Shown: positions 24,341 through 31,218 of the stretch, piece after piece
Layout: the number at the start of each line of letters is the position of its first letter
Numbering within the stretch: position 1 is the first letter of the stretch
Assembly (NCBI GenBank): GCA_017411605.1
Contig: JAFQPR010000080.1
Coordinates: forward strand, 1 to 60,565
Length of the DNA stretch: 60,565 nt
Origin: Clostridia bacterium
Lineage (GTDB): Bacteria; Bacillota; Clostridia; Oscillospirales; CAG-272
Reading direction: 5' to 3'
Notes under the pieces: generated by a model
Told to the model about the DNA's origin: nothing
Database searches by the model: none
The model's input: the letters and a program-made list of their open reading frames with translations, nothing else
Translations under genes and position numbers: made by a program

Positions 24341-24757
24341 CCGGTCGGTCCTAGCGGTTTTCGTTTTGCTTTTTATACGTTTTATCGTCCGACGAATTGT
24401 CGGGGGCTTTTTGGTTTCATATGTCTTACGAAAGTGTGACAGCAGTATTTTGAAGCAATACCGAATGTGTACTGACCGATACAAGGATAGCGGTTAACAT
24501 TGCAAATTCGTTTCACGGACAAAAAGAAACAGCGCAGGGAAAAAGATTCCTGCGCTCAATATAAGCGACATAAAAACGAGCAAAATCCTAAAAGTGCCGA
24601 GAGCATTAATGCGGTCGTCGCAGAAAGCGGATAAGTGTGCGACGCCGACTTGTATCAAGACAAGCACACGCCTCGGTGCCATTTTTGAATTGGATACTGT
24701 ATTGTGACATTTTTTGCATAAAGCTGATGATAAAATAATATTAAATGAAACGTTATT
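24341..24757. other. Non-coding left arm of the AT-rich insert
   Basis: No credible gene. Begins with an 18-nt identity to the tRNA-Met interior (24337-24354, ATAACCGGTCGGTCCTAG). Contains a hairpin AGCGCAGG...CCTGCGCT at about 24530-24556 and small palindromes. A 62-codon minus-strand frame (24494-24682) has a hydrophobic stretch but no SD and is not called. Confidence 0.5.
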
Positions 24758-24793
24758 CCGTAAGCGAATTACGGAACCGTAAAAAAATTACGG
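24758..24793. promoter_or_regulatory. Tandem 17-bp palindromes before the ATPase promoter
   Basis: CCGTAAGCGAATTACGG (24758-24774) and CCGTAAAAAAATTACGG (24777-24793), identical 6-bp arms and centres 19 bp apart, ending 7 bp before the -35 box. A probable binding site for an unidentified regulator of the ATPase-Toprim pair. Confidence 0.6.
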
Positions 24794-24800
24794 AAGCCTA

Positions 24801-24829
24801 TTGACATTTTGCAAAAAAGGAGGTATAAT
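24801..24829 (+). promoter_or_regulatory. Perfect promoter of the ATPase-Toprim pair
   Basis: TTGACA (24801-24806), 17-nt spacer, TATAAT (24824-24829). Transcription would start near 24836, which excludes an ATG at 24830 and supports the start at 24854. The AAGGAGG inside the spacer would not be transcribed from here. Confidence 0.8.
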
Positions 24830-24853
24830 ATGTTTACAATGGAGGGCAAAAAT

Positions 24854-25975
24854 ATGTTAGTACGTTTCACGGTAGAAAATTACAAATCCTTCAAGGAGCC
24901 TATTACACTAGATTTTCAAGGTAGACACGATTACAGATATAACAACCAGTGCATAAGAAATGGTTTGTTAAGTAAAGTAGTTATTTATGGAGCTAATTCT
25001 TCGGGAAAAAGTAATTTTGGCTTTGCGCTCTTTGATATTGTTGGGTTGCTTACAGACAAAAACACAATTCCTAATCAGAATGACGAGTTAACATTTATAA
25101 ATGCAGACTCAGATTCGGTTGTAGCTACTTTCACCTATGTTTTTAAAAAGCAAAATGATTATATCACTTATTCCTATAAGAAGAAAAAACCTAAGCTGAT
25201 TACATACGAAGAATTGTATATTAATGATACAAAAATCTTTTCGTATGACTTTGAATCAAAGAAATTTGATTTAGTAAATATGGGAACAATATTTGCGGAT
25301 AGCTTGAATTTTGATTATTTTGAAAACAATTTTGCTATTTTAAGATATATCGCAAATAACACAAATCAGCCCGAAAGCTCATATGTTAAATTCATAATGA
25401 ACTTTGTCTCGCATATGCTGTGGTTCCGCTCTCTTCAAGAGAATGGATACATAGGACTTACAACGGGTGGCGATTCTTTAAGCCAGTGGATAGCCGACAA
25501 CAACTTGGTAAAAGATTTTCAGATGTTTTTACGCGATTTAGCTGGAATGGAATTAAATCTTGATGTTTATCAGATACAGCAGCCTGCACCTATCAAATTA
25601 CTTGTTGAAAAACATAAAAACAAAGTATTGCCGTTTGAACAAATCGCATCAAGCGGAACAAGAGCTTTGGAACTTTTGTTCTATTGGAGCAAACGCTTTA
25701 ACGAAGTATCATTTTTGTTTATGGATGAATTTGATGCTTTCTATCATTTTGATTTGGCAGAAAATGTAATCAAGTACATAGTTAATCTTGATAATGTTCA
25801 AACAGTTTTTACCACTCACAATCCTAAATTAGCTTCAAACGAAATCCTTAGACCTGACTGCTACTACACTCTTCAAAATGGCAAATTAACATCTTTTGCA
25901 GATAGCACCGAAAGAGAATTGAGAGAAGGACATAATCTGGAAAAAATGTTGAGAAACGGAGAATTTAATGCCTAA
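24854..25975 (+). CDS. AAA ATPase of the AbiL/RloA/PARIS-like type
   Basis: A 373-residue ATPase of the SMC/OLD-like AAA_15/AAA_21 group, probably a phage-defence sensor acting with the next gene. Start MLVRFTVENYKSFKE is the usual opening of the group; Walker A is GANSSGKS (46-53), Walker B FLFMDEFD with D281/E282, and a switch-like TTHNP follows near 312. The start at 24854 has GGAGGG 8 nt upstream and lies just after the predicted RNA start. It overlaps the downstream gene by 8 nt, so they are co-translated. Base composition is much richer in A+T than the neighbourhood, as in transferred DNA. Related pairs (AbiLi/AbiLii, PARIS AriA/AriB) act by abortive infection; the exact type is not settled. 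Confidence 0.75.
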   Translation: MLVRFTVENYKSFKEPITLDFQGRHDYRYNNQCIRNGLLSKVVIYGANSSGKSNFGFALFDIVGLLTDKNTIPNQNDELTFINADSDSVVATFTYVFKKQNDYITYSYKKKKPKLITYEELYINDTKIFSYDFESKKFDLVNMGTIFADSLNFDYFENNFAILRYIANNTNQPESSYVKFIMNFVSHMLWFRSLQENGYIGLTTGGDSLSQWIADNNLVKDFQMFLRDLAGMELNLDVYQIQQPAPIKLLVEKHKNKVLPFEQIASSGTRALELLFYWSKRFNEVSFLFMDEFDAFYHFDLAENVIKYIVNLDNVQTVFTTHNPKLASNEILRPDCYYTLQNGKLTSFADSTERELREGHNLEKMLRNGEFNA

Positions 25976-26735
25976 GAAAATTCTTCTCATTGTAGAAGGA
26001 GAATCTGACGAAGTTAAATTTTTGAGGGGATTGTTTGAAAATTGCTTTAGAAAAGCAGAGTATAAGTTTTATTCATATAAGACAAATATTCATACTTTGG
26101 CTCAAGAATTATACAACAATTACCCTGATTTTGACGAAGGGGATATTGATATTAGACTTATTTTAGCATCTTTAGAATCCAGTAATGATAAAAAAGAGAT
26201 GCTGTTGGATAAGTATTCTGATATTTATATGGTTTTTGATTTTGAGCCACAACACGATCATAAACATTTTGATACGGTTAGACGAATGGTAAATTATTTT
26301 AATGACTCAACTAACCAAGGTCAGCTTTTCATAAACTATCCGATGATGCAATCATACAAGCATTTTGAGTGTTTGCCTTGCCCATCATTTGAATTTTATG
26401 AAGTGTCACTCGATCAAGCCAAAGATTACAAACGATTAGTTGGTGAATTGAGCAAATTTACAGATTTAACCCAATACACATATATCACATATTACAGTAT
26501 TGCGGTTCACCAACTAAAGAAAGCAAATAAAATTATAAATGATAGTTATACCCTGCCAAGCAAAAGCGAATATTTTGATTTCGTAGCCACCCAAATATTT
26601 GATTATCAAGTATGTTTGCTTGAATCATCTAATAAGATAAGCGTTTTAAACACTTGTATTTTTGCTTTGGTTGATTTTGCACCGTCTAAATTCTTTGGAT
26701 TTGTATTTAAGCATAAGGATGATTTGTGGATATAG
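25968..26735 (+). CDS. Toprim/RloB-like effector partner
   Basis: A 255-residue protein. The N-terminus MPKKILLIVEGESDEVKFLR holds the Toprim-type acidic residue (E10-G11) used by OLD nucleases, RloB, AbiLii and AriB. A second acidic cluster is D91-F-E93 with D97/H98 (MVFDFEPQHDH), where Toprim domains have DxD. The remainder is helical. Paired with the upstream ATPase by an 8-nt overlap, it would be the nuclease or tRNase effector of a two-gene defence module. The DxD is not canonical (D-F-E-P-Q-H-D), so activity is uncertain. AT-rich like its partner. Confidence 0.65.
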   Translation: MPKKILLIVEGESDEVKFLRGLFENCFRKAEYKFYSYKTNIHTLAQELYNNYPDFDEGDIDIRLILASLESSNDKKEMLLDKYSDIYMVFDFEPQHDHKHFDTVRRMVNYFNDSTNQGQLFINYPMMQSYKHFECLPCPSFEFYEVSLDQAKDYKRLVGELSKFTDLTQYTYITYYSIAVHQLKKANKIINDSYTLPSKSEYFDFVATQIFDYQVCLLESSNKISVLNTCIFALVDFAPSKFFGFVFKHKDDLWI

Positions 26736-26743
26736 TTTATACA

Positions 26744-26777
26744 ATGCAAGGCATCTGTACAAGGTGCCTTGTTTTTT
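26744..26777 (+). terminator. Terminator of the ATPase-Toprim operon
   Basis: Arms CAAGGCA.C and G.TGCCTTG around ACAAG, followed by seven T. Confidence 0.88.
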
Positions 26778-26789
26778 TGTTTGGATGCC

Positions 26790-26818
26790 TTGATATTTTC
26801 AAGAAGATATGATATAAT
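26790..26818 (+). promoter_or_regulatory. Promoter of a candidate RNA in the insert
   Basis: TTGATA (26790-26795), 17-nt spacer, TATAAT (26813-26818), directly before a structured stretch without a reading frame. Confidence 0.8.
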
Positions 26819-26823
26819 AATCG

Positions 26824-26969
26824 TGCGACACAGTTGAATATTATTTTCGTCCGAAGTCTATGCTTGGTAAAAACGTAGGCTTTGCTTGTCATATCTTCGG
26901 ACGTGAACTGTGTCGCAACAGAAGCGAAACTGCGTTTTTCGGTGCGCGGTTTCGACTGCGCACCTTTTT
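26824..26969 (+). ncRNA. Candidate structured RNA in the defence insert
   Basis: About 146 nt. A 12-bp closing stem TGCGACACAGTT (26824-26835) / AACTGTGTCGCA (26906-26917) encloses an AT-rich internal loop and a second 9-bp stem CGTCCGAAG (26848-26856) / CTTCGGACG (26895-26903), inside which CTATGC/CGTAGG-like pairing is possible. A terminator GGTGCGC (26941-26947) / GCGCACC (26958-26964) + TTTTT ends it. It lies between the ATPase-Toprim operon and two small genes. A long rod with an open central bubble resembles the general plan of 6S RNA or of retron-type RNA ends, but no reverse transcriptase is present and no family is recognised. Confidence 0.65.
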
Positions 26970-27024
26970 GTATTTATACTTTTGATGTTAATAAAGTTTT
27001 TTGAAAATCAAAATAGGAGCCACT

Positions 27025-27624
27025 ATGCAGAATAAAATTTATGAAAAATTTAAAAATGACATAACCGTATCATCAGCTATAAAAGATGTGTACAACAAAA
27101 AAAGAAAAAATGCATATGTGACAATTCTTTGTATATTTATTTTATCTGTTTGCGTAGGTTTGATTTTTAAATTTAAATTGATGGGTTGGATAATATCCAT
27201 GCTGTTATCCGTGATGTTTTCTGGATATATTGTTCTTTATTTAAAGTCTTCGAAGAAAGAATTCGTAATGGGAAACATACAAAGTATTGAACATGATTAC
27301 AGATTAGAAACTTCTAAAGGAACTCGAGGATTTGGTCTCTCGAATGTATATACCACCATTCGAAGACAACATCAATTGGTGATACAGGTGGTAAGTAACG
27401 AAGGGACAACGCCAAAAATAAGCACTATTGTTTGTCCTCCTCAATATGAGCGTCTGTTGAGATTGGGAGATACTTTGTTATATCATCCATATTTGAATTA
27501 TCCGGCAACACTGTCTAATAAAAGTAAATGTATTTGTGTAAAATGCGGAACCATGCAATCCGTTGATAAACAAATTTGTTTTGAATGCAAAACGAACTTG
27601 TTTAATAATAACACTCAACCGTAA
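27025..27624 (+). CDS. Membrane protein with C-terminal zinc ribbon
   Basis: A 199-residue protein of unknown function. Two adjacent membrane helices (about 33-78: AYVTILCIFILSVCVGLIF and WIISMLLSVMFSGYIVLYL) are followed by a soluble beta-rich domain (about 85-165) and a zinc ribbon CVKCG...CFECK at the C-terminus (C-X2-C-X11-C-X2-C). Start 27025 has AGGAG; an upstream TTG eight codons earlier has none. AT-rich; carried in the same insert as the ATPase-Toprim pair, from which it is separated by the candidate RNA. Could be a pore-forming or accessory protein of the defence island, but that is only positional. Confidence 0.65.
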   Translation: MQNKIYEKFKNDITVSSAIKDVYNKKRKNAYVTILCIFILSVCVGLIFKFKLMGWIISMLLSVMFSGYIVLYLKSSKKEFVMGNIQSIEHDYRLETSKGTRGFGLSNVYTTIRRQHQLVIQVVSNEGTTPKISTIVCPPQYERLLRLGDTLLYHPYLNYPATLSNKSKCICVKCGTMQSVDKQICFECKTNLFNNNTQP

Positions 27625-27684
27625 TACTTGACTTATCTGTATCTTTGTGATATAAAAAGTCATCACAACAAGAAAGGAAATACG

Positions 27685-28386
27685 ATGAAAAAGATATTAT
27701 TCTTACTGCTTACAACTGTGCTTTGTGTCTCGTTTTTGTTTTTCTGCAAAAGCACTGAAGATATATACAAAACATATCTTGTTAAACAAACAATGTCAGA
27801 CACAAACGTAACGGTAACTACAGAATTCATCTATAATCAAGATTATCAAATAGTCAAGCATAAAACGACCGCAAACAACATAACTAATGCGGAAAGTGAG
27901 ATTGGATATGATAAAAACGGATATCAAAATTATCAAAAAAACGTTTCGACATCAGGAATCGTTACAGAAACTTTTGTCACTAACGATGCAAACGGGCGCC
28001 CGTTAGAAACGAAAAGAATCGAGACATACAACGGCAAGAAAAGCGAAACAATAATATCGTACGAATATACCGATAAAAATGGCTCATACATACAAACTTC
28101 CACCGACGGCACAATTACAACTGTGACTAAAGATGAGTACGGCAACGAAGTTGCTCGTTCTAATAACACCGGACAATTTATTACGTACGAAAACAAATAC
28201 GAACGCGAACAATTGATCGAAACAAAGAATACTTGGACAATAGGAACTCAAACAATTATTACGACGACAAAATATGAGTATGATAGTCAAGGTAACAAAA
28301 TCAAAGAAACAAATTATGATTCCAATGGTGCTGTGATATCTACTCAAGCCTTTGAATATTCAAGAAACGTAATATTCGTTGATTGA
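27685..28386 (+). CDS. Secreted YD-repeat-like protein
   Basis: A 233-residue exported protein: signal peptide MKKILFLLLTTVLCVSFLFFC (a cysteine at residue 21 in a weak lipobox context), then many Thr-rich beta strands in the pattern YDxNGxxI/YEYDSQGNKIKET and YDSNGAV that recall RHS/YD repeats. It is too short to be a toxin-delivering RHS protein; more likely a small surface lipoprotein. RBS AAAGGAAA. Last gene of the AT-rich insert, ending at a strong terminator. Confidence 0.6.
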   Translation: MKKILFLLLTTVLCVSFLFFCKSTEDIYKTYLVKQTMSDTNVTVTTEFIYNQDYQIVKHKTTANNITNAESEIGYDKNGYQNYQKNVSTSGIVTETFVTNDANGRPLETKRIETYNGKKSETIISYEYTDKNGSYIQTSTDGTITTVTKDEYGNEVARSNNTGQFITYENKYEREQLIETKNTWTIGTQTIITTTKYEYDSQGNKIKETNYDSNGAVISTQAFEYSRNVIFVD

Positions 28387-28423
28387 TAATTACGGTTCGA
28401 CTTTCGTTAAACATGCTCCACCA

Positions 28424-28459
28424 AAATAAAAAGACGAACAGTGGTTCGTCTTTTTATTT
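28424..28459 (+). terminator. Terminator closing the insert genes
   Basis: Stem AAATAAAAAGACGAAC / GTTCGTCTTTTTATTT with loop AGTG; T-rich on both strands. Confidence 0.9.
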
Positions 28460-28460
28460 A

Positions 28461-28650
28461 TCCAAGCCGCAGGCTTGGTATGGCATCACGCTTTGGCGTG
28501 TATGGAATTGCCGTAGGCGTATGGCATCACCGAAGGTGCATATAATCACACATCAGCGTGTAGCCCCCCTGCAACTTGATGATATACAACACTTTGTGTT
28601 GGTGATATACAAAACTGCGTTTTGATGATATACACGCCACGGGCGTGATT
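28461..28650 (+). repeat. Mini-hairpin array 3
   Basis: Units include CCAAGCC-GCA-GGCTTGG, CACGC-TTTG-GCGTG, CACC-GAA-GGTG, then CAACAC-TTT-GTGTTG, AAAAC-TGC-GTTTT and CACGCC-ACG-GGCGTG, the last three separated by GATATAC linkers as in array 1. The first half uses a diverged ATGGCATC linker. Not coding. Confidence 0.85.
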
Positions 28651-28691
28651 AGTTATAACGATTTGACTTTATTAAAGCTTTTTTCAACGAA

Positions 28692-28722
28692 AGAGAGATA
28701 ACCCTCGCGGTTATCTCTCTTT
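28692..28722 (+). terminator. Hairpin at the edge of the right repeat copy
   Basis: AGAGAGATAACC / GGTTATCTCTCT around CTCGC, followed by TTTTG. The left arm is missing in the left copy of the 288-bp repeat, where tRNA-like sequence takes its place. Confidence 0.7.
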
Positions 28723-28990
28723 TGTTTATGTATCGTCTTGAACTTTAGCTTAGTCCTAACCGGTTTGAGCCGGAGGCTACATAATCGGGGCGAAGCCGAG
28801 TCGATGAGCTTGCTCATCAGGGAGGCGAGCGCAGATTGCTCCGCGGCGGTTCGTTGCAAGACGAACGTAGTGCGTAGCACCCAAGTACACCTCATCCACC
28901 ATCAAAGATGGTCCCCCTTCTCCCACTGGAGAAGGCTTACGCAGTGCGTAGCACCAAAGACCTTAGTCTTTGCGCCGAATAGGAGTATAA
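28702..28990. repeat. 288-bp direct repeat, right copy
   Basis: Partner of 24053-24340, 289 bp, with few differences except a compensatory arm swap in one mini-hairpin (28801-28817 region, GATGAGC-TT-GCTCATC). It is followed by a second TCGGGGCGAAGCCGAG string, which also occurs inside the repeat. It ends 28 nt from the VanZ gene stop. Confidence 0.88.
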
Positions 28991-29018
28991 TCGGGGCGAA
29001 GCCGAGCCTGTGAGCTTA

Positions 29019-29693
29019 TCAATATCTCCCCGATAAAATCGCAAAATAAAAATCTAACATAGCAATAGTTTTGACAAGCGCGTAGCTCGCCAAAACGGCC
29101 GCCATACCAAGCGCGACGTACGATACAACGTTCAATACTCTGATGCGCTTTTGCGTATCCCTGTAAATCAGCTTATAGAGTAAGCAACCGAGAGTACCGC
29201 CAAGAGTGTTGGTAACAAGATCAAGGGAATCGAAGTATCCGATGTGGGTAATAAGCTGCATAGCTTCAAAGCATAAGCTCAAAACGAACGACGCGACAAT
29301 CGCCTTCGGTAGTTTTCGACTCTTGATAAAGTATCCAAGGTAAAGCCCGAAGGGTAAGAAAGCAACTACGTTTAATATATCCTGTCTTGGATGAGCCCAA
29401 ACCGCCTTCCACGTGTTTTTATTTAAGAGAGAGAGAAAGCTCTTCTTCGCTATTTGGAGCTTATCCGCAGCGCTCATACCTTTAAAAAGATAGTACGTAT
29501 CGGTAATGGTGACCTTCATATTGCATTTGAGCGAAATCAGCCATACAAGCAAGAATATATATAAAGAAAAAATAAGTATCGACATAGTGCGAAACCTGCG
29601 AGCATCTGACGTGTCTATAAATCTTTCTCGCATAGGTGCGGCTTTTTCCTCGCTAACAGCCTTGCTGTTTGAAAAACGTTCCCGTTTTTTCAT
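29019..29693 (-). CDS. VanZ-family membrane protein
   Basis: A 224-residue inner-membrane protein. After a charged N-terminus (1-35) come four or five helices: about 36-58, 105-122 (DILNVVAFLPFGLYLGY), 130-150, 158-175 and 190-212. The stretch NVVAFLPFGLYLG with FDSLDLVTNTLGGTLG is the VanZ-like signature. VanZ proteins modulate susceptibility to glycopeptides or alter surface accessibility; here no van cluster is nearby, so only the family is asserted. RBS GGGAGGG precedes the ATG. Stands alone next to the right end of the insert. Confidence 0.85.
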   Translation of the reverse strand: MKKRERFSNSKAVSEEKAAPMRERFIDTSDARRFRTMSILIFSLYIFLLVWLISLKCNMKVTITDTYYLFKGMSAADKLQIAKKSFLSLLNKNTWKAVWAHPRQDILNVVAFLPFGLYLGYFIKSRKLPKAIVASFVLSLCFEAMQLITHIGYFDSLDLVTNTLGGTLGCLLYKLIYRDTQKRIRVLNVVSYVALGMAAVLASYALVKTIAMLDFYFAILSGRY

Positions 29694-29868
29694 ATAAAAC
29701 GTCCCTCCCGCGCATTTTGCAAACTAATGATGGATTCAATGAAAAACATTCATCGCGCGTTCGGCGTGATGAAATATAATGCTTAAAAGTCACTATATTC
29801 TTTTTTTGCTGATTTTACGCTAAAAAAGTCATCCTACGCTGTATCCGTACCGTGCTGCCTTGATTTTC

Positions 29869-31062
29869 TCATCCTGCGAAATGAACTTCCGCCCAGAGGA
29901 GATTATGGTCGCTTTTGCCGTCCGACTCGAGCATACCCGAGTCGAGGATATCCCAGCCCGAATGCAGAATAATATCGTCGATCGCCGTGTTTTTCGAGGG
30001 GAAGGTAGCGTACTTCCCCGTGTTTACAAGGGCGCCGCCTTCGATAAGCTCGCGCTCGCTTTTGTCTTCTGTGTTGAAGTCTCCCGTTACGATAAAGCCA
30101 CGGCTGTTTCCTATCGCTGAGCTAAGCTCTGCGAACTGCACTGCGCGCACGTCGGCGTTCTCGAACGAGAGATGCGCGTTATAGAAGTCGATATGCTCGC
30201 CGCCGACGTCGAGTGTGGCGTGGCCGTATACTCTTTGCTCGTATTCGGCGGGGGTTGTGAGCAGCTTGGTTTCGTAGCTTACTATTGGATATTTGCTCAT
30301 AATACCGTGACCGTACTCGCCGCCCCGATGATCTATCGCGCGGGAGAATGCGTAGTGCTCAAATCCCGCCGCCTCGGCAAGCTCCTTCAGCGTGTCGATA
30401 CCGCCCGAGCGGCTTGTGCCGACGTCAACCTCCTGCAAGCCGACGATGTCAAGTCCGAGGGGCGCGATATGCTCGGCAAGCTTCTCCATCTTGTGGCCGA
30501 CGCCGCTGCCGTTTTCTATATTAAAGGTCGCTACGCGGAGCGTAAGCTCAAGAGCGGCAAGCGCATCGGTCTTGTGCTCGCTCTTAGCGCTCGAGCGCGA
30601 AAACGCAAGCGTGCCGTCCTCGTTTTTTACAAGGCTATCGACAAAATATTCTGTCGCCTCGGTGAGCGCCGTACCCGTCGCGCCCAGGATTATACATTTT
30701 TCGTCTTTAGTATACACCGTCCATCCTCCGCTACCGTAATCGGCGGCGTTTTCCTCTCCGCTCTCGCGAGAGGTGCTGCCGATAAGTATTTCCTTTTTGC
30801 TCTCCGGCTCTTCGTCATCCTTGCAAATTTTAAGAAGGAGCTTATATTCTCTGTAAAGCGCGCTCTGGATATTCCCCGCAGCCTTACCGGCTCTTTCGTT
30901 CGTGCCGTCGTAGATTATTCTGTAATCCTTATCTATCACGACCTCGGTATGTACGGGTTCGCCATCCTGCGAGCCGCCTTTTTTGCAACCCGCAAGAGAG
31001 ACGAACAATGTTAAAAGCAAAATGCTTGCCAGAGCTTTCTTTGCGAATCCCGATTTTTTCAT
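29869..31062 (-). CDS. Lipoprotein with endonuclease/exonuclease/phosphatase domain
   Basis: A 397-residue exported lipoprotein: signal peptide with lipobox VSLAGC (Cys near 26), an N-terminal alpha/beta module (about 40-160; IIYDGTNERAGKAAGNIQSAL and KKEILIGST) like those found ahead of secreted glycosidases, then an EEP domain (about 170-397). EEP motifs are RVATFNIENG, IVGLQEVD, GHGIMSK, GDFNTEDKSE and SDHNLLWAEV, giving the metal and catalytic set Asn, Glu, Asp/Asn and Asp-His. Substrates of this fold include DNA, phospholipids and phosphosugars; extracellular location and the glycosidase-like N-module suggest a scavenging phosphodiesterase. Not certain. Confidence 0.82.
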   Translation of the reverse strand: MKKSGFAKKALASILLLTLFVSLAGCKKGGSQDGEPVHTEVVIDKDYRIIYDGTNERAGKAAGNIQSALYREYKLLLKICKDDEEPESKKEILIGSTSRESGEENAADYGSGGWTVYTKDEKCIILGATGTALTEATEYFVDSLVKNEDGTLAFSRSSAKSEHKTDALAALELTLRVATFNIENGSGVGHKMEKLAEHIAPLGLDIVGLQEVDVGTSRSGGIDTLKELAEAAGFEHYAFSRAIDHRGGEYGHGIMSKYPIVSYETKLLTTPAEYEQRVYGHATLDVGGEHIDFYNAHLSFENADVRAVQFAELSSAIGNSRGFIVTGDFNTEDKSERELIEGGALVNTGKYATFPSKNTAIDDIILHSGWDILDSGMLESDGKSDHNLLWAEVHFAG

Positions 31063-31162
31063 AAAGATCTCCGTTTGTTGTTTTAATTCTAAAACATCCT
31101 ACCGATAAATATTATAGCACCAACTTCGGGCTAAATCAACCTATTATTTTTTCAAATATCTC

Positions 31163-31191
31163 TTGATAAGATAAAAACATAATGATATAAT
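31163..31191 (+). promoter_or_regulatory. Promoter of the 31219 operon
   Basis: TTGATA (31163-31168), 17-nt spacer, TATAAT (31186-31191). A small inverted repeat AGTAC...GTACT brackets the ribosome site before the ATG at 31219. Confidence 0.75.
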
Positions 31192-31218
31192 AAAGCAAAA
31201 AAGTACAAGGGTGGTACT

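Noticed and set aside
26824-26969. Retron non-coding RNA
   Set aside because: There is no reverse transcriptase gene in the window and no branching guanosine context; only the inverted ends are retron-like.
24053-28990. Insertion sequence or composite transposon
   Set aside because: The 288-bp repeats encode no transposase and lack transposon ends; recombination or a lost integrase is more likely.
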